DNA of 64,000 bases from contig JANPZZ010000018.1 in the NCBI GenBank assembly GCA_024707305.1, forward strand, positions 1 to 64,000, read 5' to 3'. This document shows, one piece after another, positions 39,556 through 48,402 of this stretch. The stretch is from Chitinophagaceae bacterium. GTDB taxonomy: Bacteria; Bacteroidota; Bacteroidia; Chitinophagales; Chitinophagaceae. Positions within the stretch are counted from its first letter, which is position 1; every line of letters starts with the position of its first letter. The notes beneath the pieces were generated by a model, which was not told the DNA's origin, made no database searches, and saw only the letters and a list, made by a program, of their open reading frames with translations. The position numbers and the translations under genes are program-made.

Positions 39556-40149
39556 TTATTTTATACCGTCTTTAATTTGTTTCAGTTTTTCGAGATGTTC
39601 ACGCAATTTAGGCAATGTGTTTTGCGCAAATGTTTTAACACCTGCATCATTCGTATCATTTAATACACCTTCAAACAGGTTGATACTTTCTTCGTGATTG
39701 CTGATCATTTGATTCACATATTTTTTATCGAAATCAGTACCGCGTTTTGCAACCACATCATCGTATGTTTTTTTGCTATCCTCGCTGATGCTATCAGGAA
39801 GTGCGATATTTCTTTGCTGCGCCAGTGTTTTCACCTGACCATTCACCATTTGATGATCTGCCACCAGCATTTGCGCTATATCTTTTATCGGCTGTCGTGT
39901 GGATCGATCCCTGGCAACATTGCTCAACATCACCTCAGTCATGCCGCTGTTTGCAGCACGAACGAGGAAGCGTGAAGATGCTTCATCGGGACGATCAGCT
40001 CTTTCCAGCGAATCGGCTGCGCGACGTTCTGCTTTATTAATTGAATCAGCTTTTGCTACGCTGTCGTTGCCTTCGTTTCCACAACTGCACAGCACAAGCA
40101 AAGAAGTAAAGGCACCAAGGGTACCCATCATGATTTTTTCTGTTCTCAT
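39556..40149 (-). CDS. DUF4142 lipoprotein (ferritin-like fold)
   Basis: 197 residues: lipobox signal (MRTEKIMMGTLGAFTSLLVLCSC), a charged linker, then the DUF4142 helical bundle (SSRFLVRAANSGMTEVMLSNVARDRSTRQPIKDIAQMLVADHQMVNGQVKTLA ... MISNHEESINLFEGVLND). Likely outer-membrane anchored. Start 40149 is the Met with a lipoprotein signal; the longer frame to 40383 would run through the regulatory region. It shares the 40304 palindrome with the divergent disordered-protein gene. Confidence 0.85.
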   Translation of the reverse strand: MRTEKIMMGTLGAFTSLLVLCSCGNEGNDSVAKADSINKAERRAADSLERADRPDEASSRFLVRAANSGMTEVMLSNVARDRSTRQPIKDIAQMLVADHQMVNGQVKTLAQQRNIALPDSISEDSKKTYDDVVAKRGTDFDKKYVNQMISNHEESINLFEGVLNDTNDAGVKTFAQNTLPKLREHLEKLKQIKDGIK

Positions 40150-40173
40150 ATACTTTGATTTTAATGCATAGTT

Positions 40174-40188
40174 GAAACTATCATGCCA
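40174..40188 (-). promoter_or_regulatory. Candidate sigma-54 promoter of the DUF4142 gene
   Basis: Minus strand TGGCATGATAGTTTC: GG, ten bases, TC instead of GC, with TT before it. The implied transcript start is about 13 nt before the ATG. One mismatch in each box. Confidence 0.35.
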
Positions 40189-40303
40189 GAGTTTTTCTCG
40201 GAAAAAAATGTGCACGTATGAGTTTTTTTCTACATGTTCCTCACGGCATGTAATTATTTGGTATATAAAATAATGCTGAATTGAAATTGTCGTTGGCAAG
40301 ATT

Positions 40304-40320
40304 CTCCCCAATATGGGGTG
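40304..40320. promoter_or_regulatory. Stress-island palindrome, site 2 (shared by divergent genes)
   Basis: CTCCCCA-ATA-TGGGGTG between the DUF4142 gene (minus) and the Arg/Asn/Asp-rich protein (plus), 155 and 103 nt from their starts. Same core as 29746 and 41919. Confidence 0.55.
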
Positions 40321-40362
40321 TGGTATAAAATCCATTTTTTGATTTGGAAACGTAGTTTGCCG

Positions 40363-40377
40363 GGGCACAATGTTTGA
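40363..40377 (+). promoter_or_regulatory. Candidate sigma-54 promoter of the disordered protein
   Basis: GGGCACAATGTTTGA: GGCAC -24 box, N5, TT, then GA for GC. The implied transcript start is about 34 nt before the ATG at 40423. Confidence 0.35.
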
Positions 40378-40422
40378 ACGCAATCAAAAGAACCTCTTTC
40401 TATTAATGCAAAAACGATTACT

Positions 40423-41127
40423 ATGACCAGAAACAGAAATGATCAACGAGGCTACAATGATGTTGATCAACGACGACATCCTTATCGCAACCGCGATAAT
40501 GAAGAAACCCGAAGAAGCGGTGAGTTTTACAATGACCAGGACGAAGATTATGGTGGAAATTATAACCGCCGAACACGGTATGATATGGATAGTGAAGATT
40601 ATTCAGACGACTACCAGGATAATATGGGTGGGCCGTATGAAGATAACCGACGCGAATTTACCAGTCGTTATGATGAATCAAACGATGATGACCGATTCTC
40701 CAGCCGACGGGGATATCGTGAATTTCAACCCACAGATAATCGTAGAAACTATATGTCACATCCGCGGCAGGATGGCATATATCAGTCTAACCAATACGGC
40801 AATCAACGCGGAAATGCCGACTGGAACCGGGATCGGGATTCATACAGAAACAATGAGTTCGGTCGTTCAGACGACAGGTACCGCAACGAAAACCGCGACC
40901 GTGATGAAAACTGGAACCGCAATGAAAGCTGGAATCGAAACGACGACTGGGATAGAGACGATAACCGCAATAGAAATGAAGGCCGGAATCAATACGATAA
41001 CTGGCAACGAAATGAAAATGGAAATCGGATGAACCGCGACCGCAGTAGAAATCAGAATCAGGAATATTCAAAAAGAGGATTTGCGGGAAATCGCCAGCGA
41101 GGAGACAAGAGAAGGTCGGAATGGTGA
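40423..41127 (+). CDS. Arg/Asn/Asp-rich intrinsically disordered protein
   Basis: 234 residues made almost wholly of R, N, D, Y, E, G and Q, with almost no hydrophobic residues and no signal peptide. Short repeats such as NRDRDSYRNNE, NWNRNESWNRNDDWDRDDNRNRNEG and RNQ recur in the C-terminal half. The balanced charge and aromatic W/Y spacing resemble hydrophilin-like or phase-separating proteins. Neighbours (DUF4142, DUF892) and the shared palindrome suggest a protective stress role. The protein is not assigned to a family. Confidence 0.7.
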   Translation: MTRNRNDQRGYNDVDQRRHPYRNRDNEETRRSGEFYNDQDEDYGGNYNRRTRYDMDSEDYSDDYQDNMGGPYEDNRREFTSRYDESNDDDRFSSRRGYREFQPTDNRRNYMSHPRQDGIYQSNQYGNQRGNADWNRDRDSYRNNEFGRSDDRYRNENRDRDENWNRNESWNRNDDWDRDDNRNRNEGRNQYDNWQRNENGNRMNRDRSRNQNQEYSKRGFAGNRQRGDKRRSEW

Positions 41128-41163
41128 TAAGAGAGAATGGAGACGTGAGAGGATAACGCGATA

Positions 41164-41217
41164 ATGTGGAAATGTGAAATGTGCAGCTCTCTGCAATTAT
41201 TTTTCACATTTCCACAT
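41164..41217. repeat. ATGTGGAAATG-family repeat forming a hairpin between convergent genes
   Basis: ATGTGGAAATGTGAAA (41164-41179) and its perfect complement (41202-41217) form a 16-bp stem between two convergent genes. It is part of the dispersed repeat family seen at 48300, 49557, 50127 and 59138. Confidence 0.7.
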
Positions 41218-41240
41218 TTCCATATTGTCACATTGTGTAC

Positions 41241-41826
41241 TCACGCTTCTTTTTCCCAGGAATACGGTCCTTCCTGTTCCGCACGTACGTTGATATAACT
41301 TTCAGCAATTTCTGTGAGTTCGGTGTCGGCTTCAACTTCTTCGCGAAGGGTTTTTGTCGAGAAGGGATGCCGCCTGGTGCAGATCCATTGTCAGCGCGAG
41401 CTCAAGGAGGCCACCATAGCTCGCGATTTCATAATGTTCAATTTTCTGGAGGGCAATGATCAAAGCTGCATCGCGGGTGGACGTACCCTCTTTCGTCATG
41501 TCGCGAATTTCAATCGCTTCTTTAATCAGGCCCTCAATTGCCTCGCAGTTTTTTTCTTCCGGCTCTACTCCTATCGCGCGGAAAACTTTCTCCAACCGCT
41601 TTACATGGCGCTCTGTTTCTTTCCGATGATTCGATATCGCATCTTCAAGTTCTTCCGAATTACTGGATGAAGCCATTTCTTCTAAATGCTCCCCTATTCT
41701 TCTTTCTGCATAGTACATATCTTTTAACTGGGCAGTAAAAAACTTTTCCAACGGCGACGATTCTACAAATACATCAACGTCTGTTTGCTTTTCTGTTCCG
41801 CTTTTTTGTGATGAAGACTTTTTCAT
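41241..41826 (-). CDS. DUF892 ferritin-like protein, YciE/YciF type (frameshifted)
   Basis: About 194 residues. MKKSSSQKSGTEK leader, then the DUF892 four-helix bundle: SPLEKFFTAQLKDMYYAERRIGEHLEEMA, NHRKETERHVKRLEKVFRAIG, DAALIIALQKIEHYEIASYGGLLELALTM with metal-ligand-like Glu/His. The frame breaks at the T5 run 41351-41355; removing one base joins LDK to TLREEVEADTELTEIAESYINVRAEQ and extends the gene to 41241. A cytoplasmic stress-induced ferroxidase-like role is likely from family knowledge. The palindrome at 41919 lies 93 nt upstream. Confidence 0.85.
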
Positions 41827-41911
41827 ATGCTGAACGTTTTTCAAATAGACTTCATAAACAATACCAGAATCATGATCGCTAAATCTTATTTCGAGGAACA
41901 ATGTTTTATGA

Positions 41912-41941
41912 AAACAGATTCCCCATCCTGGGGAATCTGTT
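41912..41941. promoter_or_regulatory. Stress-island palindrome, site 3, extended stem
   Basis: Core TTCCCCA-TCC-TGGGGAA (41919-41935) within a longer inverted repeat AACAGATTCCCC... The core matches sites 1 and 2. The longer stem with TTTTC after it on the minus strand could instead, or also, terminate the short-chain dehydrogenase gene upstream. Confidence 0.5.
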
Positions 41942-41972
41942 CCGATGTATTTGTTGTAGATAAAATCGGGAA

Positions 41973-42851
41973 TTATATTGTGGGCATGCCTCCCGTTACC
42001 GGAAATGTTGCACCTGCGATATAACTCGCTTCGTCAGATGCGAGCAATACATAAACCGGTGCAAGTTCTGCCGGCTGGCCCGGACGTTTCATGGGTGACT
42101 GATTACCAAATTCACTTGTTCTTTTCGCAGGAAAACTTGCAGGAATCAGTGGAGTCCAAATCGGACCGGGTGCCACACAATTCACACGAATACCTTTCTC
42201 CGCCCATAGCTGCGCTAGTGCAGCAGTAAAATTTTGTATGGCACCTTTTGTGAGTGCATAAGGAATCAGCGTGGGATTCGGCTTATATGTATTTACACTT
42301 GATGTATTAATAACAGCGCTGCCTTCTTTCAAATGTTTTTCAGCTGCTTTACACAAAAAGAATATTGCATGCAGATTTGTTCGAAATGTATATTCCCATT
42401 CTTCCACTGATATTTCCTGAAGGGATTCGTGCACTTCCTGGTGAGCTGCATTATTTACAAGTATATCCAATCCGCCGAGTTCCTCAACTGTTTTAGCGAC
42501 GATCGCTTCACAATGTTTGTGGTCGCTGATGTCGCCGGGAATCAACACTGCCTTTCTACCCGCTTTTTCAATGTATTCGGCAGTATCACGCGCATCGTCG
42601 TGTTCGTTTAGATAAGAGATGCAAACATCTGCACCTTCCCTTGCAAAAGCAATCGCAACAGCTTTTCCAATTCCTGAATCACCGCCCGTAATGAGTGCTT
42701 TTTTCCCCGCAAGCCTCCCGTTCCCTTTATACGAGGTCTCACCGTGATCGGGTTTTGGATCCATTTCACTTTCTGCTCCTGGAAGCTCCTGTTCCTGCAT
42801 GGGAAATGGCGGCTTCGGATACTTTTCGTCGGTTTGTGTTTTCCGGGTCAT
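41973..42851 (-). CDS. Short-chain dehydrogenase/reductase with N-terminal extension (YdaD-like)
   Basis: 292 residues. An N-terminal Pro-rich extension (KYPKPPFPMQEQELPGAESEMDPKPDHGE) precedes the Rossmann motif ALITGGDSGIGKAVAIAFAREGADV; NNAAHQE and active-site Ser and YALTKGAIQ (YxxxK) complete the SDR signature; CVAPGPIWTPLIP is in the substrate loop. This architecture occurs in stress-induced glucose-dehydrogenase-like enzymes such as YdaD. A weak GG-N10-GC element lies at 42873-42886. Substrate unknown. Confidence 0.9.
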   Translation of the reverse strand: MTRKTQTDEKYPKPPFPMQEQELPGAESEMDPKPDHGETSYKGNGRLAGKKALITGGDSGIGKAVAIAFAREGADVCISYLNEHDDARDTAEYIEKAGRKAVLIPGDISDHKHCEAIVAKTVEELGGLDILVNNAAHQEVHESLQEISVEEWEYTFRTNLHAIFFLCKAAEKHLKEGSAVINTSSVNTYKPNPTLIPYALTKGAIQNFTAALAQLWAEKGIRVNCVAPGPIWTPLIPASFPAKRTSEFGNQSPMKRPGQPAELAPVYVLLASDEASYIAGATFPVTGGMPTI

Positions 42852-43013
42852 GATAAGTTTTTCTATTTCGATGCCAAAACTGTTCCAACTATGCAAATTT
42901 TTCGCATGGTATTTTCAACGCAACTGCATGTGAATTTTCACGCCAGTCTGCGATGTATTCCACCTTGTTTTATGAATGCAATAAAATAATCTTGCTTTTT
43001 AAAACATACATCC

Positions 43014-43427
43014 ATGAATAAGTCAACACTTGAAGAAGATTTTCCCAACCTGAAATTCTGGGACAACGAAGAAGAAGCCACAGCTCAGGAAAATGAATTG
43101 AAAGGCCAGGTTCGCGCAATTGTGGAAGAATTGATGCTAACGCAGCCATCGCATCGCAAGAAGAAAAAGAAACATGGAAAAAGATCGCGAATAGCGGACA
43201 ACCTGCAGACTACTATGCCTGTAGCAATTTTCCATGGCAATAGTATCAACCTGGGATCGATTGGTATTCCGCGTAAATCAAATGTTGAGTCAAATAATGA
43301 ACAACTCACTTCGGTGATTCGGCATTACGAGCGGATACTTGCTCAGAAGGACCTGAAGATCAAAGACCTTGAAAGTGACCTGGAAATTTTTATGCCTGTG
43401 AGAGACGATTGGAAGGAAGCAGTGTAA
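43014..43427 (+). CDS. Hypothetical charged protein with coiled-coil end
   Basis: 137 residues: acidic N-terminus (LEEDFPNLKFWDNEEEATAQENEL), a highly basic stretch (HRKKKKKHGKRSRIAD), then a predicted coiled coil at the C-terminus (NNEQLTSVIRHYERILAQKDLKIKDLESDL). No signal or membrane helix. Not recognised; the basic patch and coiled coil might suggest nucleic-acid or cytoskeletal binding, but that is a guess. Confidence 0.6.
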   Translation: MNKSTLEEDFPNLKFWDNEEEATAQENELKGQVRAIVEELMLTQPSHRKKKKKHGKRSRIADNLQTTMPVAIFHGNSINLGSIGIPRKSNVESNNEQLTSVIRHYERILAQKDLKIKDLESDLEIFMPVRDDWKEAV

Positions 43428-43461
43428 GTACCAGCCTGGTATATGGCTCAAAACAGTAACG

Positions 43462-43486
43462 AAAAAAAGAAAGCCTGTTACCAGGC
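43462..43486 (-). terminator. Terminator of the CHAT operon
   Basis: On the minus strand, AGCCTG-GTAA-CAGGCT followed by TTCTTTTTTT, about 140 nt after the CHAT gene stop. Confidence 0.6.
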
Positions 43487-43628
43487 TCTCTCTCAGAATC
43501 GATTCAATTAAAAATTGATATCGAGTACAATGTAGAGGTCAAAAAAGAAAATTCCAAATATTAAATGGTCATTTTAATCAAATAAAATGACAGTCGGCAA
43601 TGTCGAAAACGACGTTTCAGCTTTTACG

Positions 43629-46600
43629 TTAAGCCGTAACGATGGATTGTCTTCTACGCCAACCAATGTATAGGCCTGCAACAGCCAATAAACCTATTGA
43701 TATCCAAAGCCATGTAAGGTTTGGACTGGCTGGCTTAAATTCAATTCCTGCTGCATCACCCATTATTACCAACCCAGCCCAATATGCCGGCGCAGCTGTT
43801 CGGCCTTGTGCCGATGATAAATAGTCGAGTTTAGCTTTTTGCAGCGCCGTAGCGGCAGAATGCCCTTTTTGTAAATAGTCAACCATTTTATCTGTAATCT
43901 GGCTACTCGATTTCTCATCTATTTTCCACAAACCCATCAGAATGTTCTGACTGCCTGCATAGTTAAATGCATGCGCAAGCGACACCATTCCCTCCCCATC
44001 CTGGAAGCCCGGCTTTCCTGATTCACAAGCGGTTAAAATTGTAAGTTCGGATTGAACGTTACAGGCATAGATATCTTGCAGAAATAAAGCATTACTATCA
44101 GTCCCCTGCTGGTCTTTTGAAAAAATCAAACGTGACCTGTGCGGACGCATATTGTCGTATTCGGCATGGGTACCAATATGAACTATTTTATGCCCGCTTG
44201 CTTCAGCTTTGAAACGGTCCAGTGTGGACCTTTCATCTGTAATCGCTTCGCCACCAAGTATTTTACTCAACTTTCTCGCGAGGCCACGTGTATTGGGTTG
44301 CGACAAAAGCCGCAAATATTGCTGATCGAGTAGTACACTATCTTCAATTTTCTTCCGGTAAGTTGATTTGGCTTTTTCGTCAAATCCGGGAACAAATGCG
44401 ATGTAATTTCGATTTGCTTTGGAAGTAACTTCACGGCCTACCAGGAAAAGACTGTACTGGTATGTGATTGCGTAGTTAGCAACCAGGCCTTTCTCCGTAA
44501 GCTCAGTATATTTTTTTATCGGAGCTGTGGGCAACATATCAAAGCTCGTGGCGAATAATATTCCATCAGGTATGATGATAACATTCTTATGCCGTATAAG
44601 TGGCTCAAGTGGCGCCCAGAGGTCGCGATATAATCCATGTAACAAATCTGAAGGAACAATATCAGAACCATGATGCTTATACAATTCTCCAATCCGGCTT
44701 GATAATGAAGGTGCCGGTAACGACATCAGTGTTCTTTTTGTCTCTATCAATCACGAGGCCATAGAGACTATCGCCTGCAAAGTAGTAACGGATTATTGTT
44801 TGGCCTTCAGGTAATGAAGTTTGCATGGTTTGCCAGTCGCGGGTAAGACTTGCATAACGCATTTGATAATATGCGGGAAATTCTTTCCTCAACCGCTCCA
44901 GATGATGCGTCCACTTTTGCTGAGCTTCCAGGTAATCGTCGAACGATGTACTGCTATCGCCAGTGAGTGTTGCACTAATGTTAGCTTTCAATTTTGTTTC
45001 TTCCTCATAAATATTTTCAGGAAGGTTAGCAAAATGGATGGCCTGCGTCTGATCGAGCCGGCTGCGAATGCGTGTGTAAAGCGTGGACTCATGCAGATTA
45101 ATAAACCGGTCGAGTAAATTCTCCTGCCCGGTCAGGCGATAGCGCTGCATTTCTATTTCTTTTGCAAATTCCAGCAGGGCTGCATTTTCGGCCATGAGAA
45201 TATTGATGCTCTCAGGATCATCTACAAGAAATTTACGTTGCTCAAGAATATGGATTGCTTTTTCAAGTTGTGCAGCAATCGATGAAAGCAGTACGCTGTC
45301 TTTATTTTGCGCCAGTGCATACCGCGCTTTCTCATGAAGCAGGATGGCTTGCGGGTGATACATTTGCATTTTTACAGAATCCAGCCGGTTGCCTGCAGTT
45401 TGCACCACTCCGTTTAAAACTTTCAGTCCTTCATCTGCATAGCGTATCGATTCGCGGTATTGTCCTGCAATATAATGTACTTCTGCAAGGTTCAATAGCT
45501 GATAGAACCCGGCGAGTGTTCCCGGCCCCTGCACTTTCAGTATATAATCATAACCCTGTTGTGCAGTCTTGCGCGCTTTTGCCAGGTCGTTATTGTTGGC
45601 CCAGAACAACGCAGTATGCCGCAAATAACTGAGATAAGAATTATCGTAAGAGTCGTTGTACGAATCTTTAAACAACTGATCACTGCGATTGTAATATTGC
45701 TTTGCTTCCTCTGTACGGTTTAATGCTGCAAGAGCACGGGCCATGGAGAAACATGCATCTGCTTCCCAGTACAAATATTCACCGTTTGTCTCCGCCATTT
45801 TGTTGAGACCTTTTTCCAGGTATACAATTGCTTTATCGTACTCCCTTATATCTGTATAATGTTGACCCAGTAAAACTTCTGAAATAAAAATATCTGCGTG
45901 ACCTTCGTCGAGGCGTTCCTGTTTCTTTGCATAAGAATAATGCAATAGTTCACCGGCACGTTTAAAGTCGCCGACATCCTTAAACAGCCCGGCCAGGTTA
46001 TCCAATCCCTGGTAAAGCCCCACTTCAGCAGCGAGTTTTTTAGGATGGGGCTCAGGATCATTCATAAATAACTGTGATATGCGAATACATTCTTCCTGCG
46101 CGCGAATGCCCTCTGTATAACGGCCCTGTTCTGCATATAATCCCGCGAGATTATTTAAGATAATCGAACGTCTGTAATATTTATTGTTGGGATTTGGAGG
46201 CATTTTCTCCAACTCAGCCAAAGAGAGGTTGAAAAAATGTGCTGCACTATCCAGTTTGAAAGCATACCACATTACTGCGCCCATGGCATTATAAGAAAGA
46301 TAACGATGTTCGTTGGTCGCTTTCTCGTCGTGCTCCCGAATTTGCATTGCTTTCCGGTGGTGTGTCTCTGAAAGCTGTACCTGTCCCAGGCGTTGTGCAT
46401 ACACCCCGAGGTTGTATTGTAATTGCGCAAGCACGGTTTGGTCTGCATTCGCCTCTTTTAACGCAACTTCCAGCGCGCGTATTTCTGCATCATAGCCATG
46501 TTTACTATTACCACGGTTGGCATAAAACTCGGCAGCGTCCATATACAACTGACGTACAACAGCGGCTGAACTATCAATCAGCTTCACGCGGTTTACAAAA

Positions 46601-46868
46601 GATGTAATTGTATCTGTTGCTGCGTCTATTCCATTGCGGGCAAAAGCGATTTCAGCAAAGAGCGGGAGCAAGTTGCAGAAACTATCAACCTGTTTTTGTT
46701 GATGAAAATCGCGGAAAACATTCGCAAGTATTCGTTCTGCCTCGTCATAATTTTTCTGTTCAATGGCGAGGGCTGCGTCAAATCTGGATTCTTTTTTTGC
46801 CTGGCGAGCAGGGTGATCAGAAAACAGCTTAAACAGCAGCAGAGAACAAACAGGTTGCGAAAGTTCAT
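43629..46868 (-). CDS. Secreted TPR-CHAT peptidase-like protein (two frameshifts)
   Basis: About 1079 residues. Signal peptide MNFRNLFVLCCCLSCFLITLLA; about ten tetratricopeptide repeats (for example NNLAGLYAEQGRYTEGIRAQEECIRI); a helical linker; then a C-terminal CHAT (caspase-HetF) domain with the catalytic pair GHKIVHIGTHAEYDN (His) and LTILTACESG (Cys), plus AFNYAGSQNILMGLWKID; a final membrane helix (LTWLWISIGLLAVAGLYIGW) and a basic tail. Breaks at the T7 run 46792-46798 and the T5 run 44735-44739. It follows the anti-sigma-like gene by two bases. The catalytic domain should face the periplasm. Confidence 0.88.
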
Positions 46869-46870
46869 AA

Positions 46871-47614
46871 CTAATCTTTGATTGCATTCAGTAGTTCGGC
46901 CTTCCGGTTGTGGGATGACTGCTCTATCCATTTGCGTGCCTCCGCTTTCCTGTCTGTTCGCAGATAAAGCAATCCCAGGTACCAGCTTGCATCATTATAA
47001 AGTAGACTCTTGTTGTCTTTAACAACAATAAGATAATTTTCTTCGGCTTTTTCCCATTCGCCCTCTGCCTGCCACGCTGATGCGATGAAATAGTGCAACG
47101 TATCGGATGGGGCATAAGTTCCGCGAATCGATTCCCATGCCAGGGCGGCTTTCCGGTATTCGCCTGCTTTGTAATGCACCATGGCCTGTTCAAACTGGTA
47201 AGCATCGGCGGGACCCATTACAGTGAGTAATCCGGGATCTGGCTGATAAAAAGCCATGTATGTTTTTTCATTTGATCCGGGACGCTGAATTAGCCACCAG
47301 GTTACGGTGCTTATTGCCAGAATGACACATGCAGCGGCCACCCATTTGAGAACTGAGGGTAGCACCCGAATTTTGCTGTTGTCGTTTGAAACAGGAGTAG
47401 TAGTCTCCGGCGTCCATTCTTTTACTTTTTCTGCCAGTGCTGATTCAGCGATGCCAATGCGGATGAGTTGGCAGGATTCAGTTTTCTCCTTCCATTCCTG
47501 GTCATTCTGCAGACGCTGTTCGAACTGGCGAAGTTCATTGTCTTTTAGTTCGCCATCGAGATAGCGGTCGATCAGCTCCCATTCTTCATTTGTAACCATG
47601 CTGTTCCAGTTCAT
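46871..47614 (-). CDS. Membrane anti-sigma-like protein with TPR domain
   Basis: 247 residues. The cytoplasmic N-terminus (MVTNEEWELIDRYLDGELKDNELRQFEQRLQND) has the LxxYLDGEL pattern of Bacteroidota anti-sigma factors. One membrane helix (VLKWVAAACVILAISTVTWWLI) follows, then a periplasmic TPR domain (EQAMVHYKAGEYRKAALAWESI). The ATG forms ATGA with the sigma-factor stop. It probably holds the ECF sigma factor inactive; the TPR part could couple to the periplasmic CHAT protein encoded next. Confidence 0.82.
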   Translation of the reverse strand: MNWNSMVTNEEWELIDRYLDGELKDNELRQFEQRLQNDQEWKEKTESCQLIRIGIAESALAEKVKEWTPETTTPVSNDNSKIRVLPSVLKWVAAACVILAISTVTWWLIQRPGSNEKTYMAFYQPDPGLLTVMGPADAYQFEQAMVHYKAGEYRKAALAWESIRGTYAPSDTLHYFIASAWQAEGEWEKAEENYLIVVKDNKSLLYNDASWYLGLLYLRTDRKAEARKWIEQSSHNRKAELLNAIKD

Positions 47615-48192
47615 TGGATATCCTTTTTTTGTTGGTCCCGCAACAGGGTACGTAATTGTTGGAGGCAACGGTATTTATTGTTCTTTGCGGTTGGTTCAGT
47701 CCATTTAAAATGCCGGGCAATTTCCTGCAGACGTTGTTTGAGGAAATAGAATCGGTGCAAAAGTTGCCGGCAATTTTCACCCAGAAGTGCAAATTTCTCC
47801 CTCACTTCGCTGATGCGTTTTGCATCGTTCGGATCGGGCGGCACCCATTCTTCAGCAGGCAAATCGGGTGCTTCGATACCGGAGATTGGTCTTACTTTCC
47901 GGGCTCTTAGCTGGTCAATCCATTTAAATTTTGCTACCTGGAAAAGATAGGCGCCAAACTCGACTTTATCGGCTGGATGAAATTTTCCTAATTGAATATT
48001 GCGCCAGACGGCCAGGAAAACCTCCTGGTACAGATCGTACGCATCATCCAACTGCCCACTATTCTTTGTCACATAAATTTCTACCGCCCTGAAATGCTCA
48101 TCGTAGAGCTCTTTCAGGAACCCTTCGTCTTGTTGAAGAACCTGTTGCACAAAAAGACCTGTATGTCGCGGATGCTGGTTGGCTGCTTGCAT
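47611..48192 (-). CDS. ECF-type RNA polymerase sigma factor
   Basis: 193 residues. Region 2: FLKELYDEHFRAVEIYVTKNSGQLDDAYDLYQEVFLAVWRNI...FGAYLFQVAKFKWIDQLRARK. Region 4: LHRFYFLKQRLQEIARHFKWTEPTAKNNKYRCLQQLRTLL, a helix-turn-helix for -35 recognition. It is the first gene of the operon with the anti-sigma-like protein and the CHAT protein. It may autoregulate through the poorly conserved region upstream of 48192, where I see no clear box. Confidence 0.92.
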   Translation of the reverse strand: MQAANQHPRHTGLFVQQVLQQDEGFLKELYDEHFRAVEIYVTKNSGQLDDAYDLYQEVFLAVWRNIQLGKFHPADKVEFGAYLFQVAKFKWIDQLRARKVRPISGIEAPDLPAEEWVPPDPNDAKRISEVREKFALLGENCRQLLHRFYFLKQRLQEIARHFKWTEPTAKNNKYRCLQQLRTLLRDQQKKDIQ

Positions 48193-48299
48193 GAAATCGT
48201 CAATTGCAACCTAAGATAAAGCATTTCGCCCTTTCATCAGGCCTGTTCGGCACAAGGGTATATCGGGGGATGGGAAAAAGGTCATCTAATGAGGGCAGC

Positions 48300-48398
48300 A
48301 TGTGGCAATGTGGAAATGAGGAATTGGGATTTGTGCTGTTTTCACGTTTGCCGTTTGCCGCTTGCCGTTTCCCGTTTCCCGTTTCCCGTTTGCCGTTC
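48300..48398. repeat. Composite dispersed repeat (ATGTGGCAATGTGG + TTTGCCG array)
   Basis: ATGTGGCAATGTGGAAATGA followed by a conserved joint (GCTGTTTTCACG) and tandem TTTGCCG/TTTCCCG units. The same composite occurs at 49671-49735. It lies at the 3' end of the DUF3037 gene. No gene is visible inside. Confidence 0.7.
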
Positions 48399-48402
48399 TA
48401 TC

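Noticed and set aside
40346..40360. TTTGGAAACGTAGTTTGCC as a sigma-54 promoter of the disordered protein
   Set aside because: GG to GC spacing is 11 nt; the element at 40363 has correct spacing.
48345..48398. TTTGCCG/TTTCCCG tandem array as a CRISPR or phage att site
   Set aside because: Simple tandem repeat shared with other intergenic copies; no integrase and no spacers.
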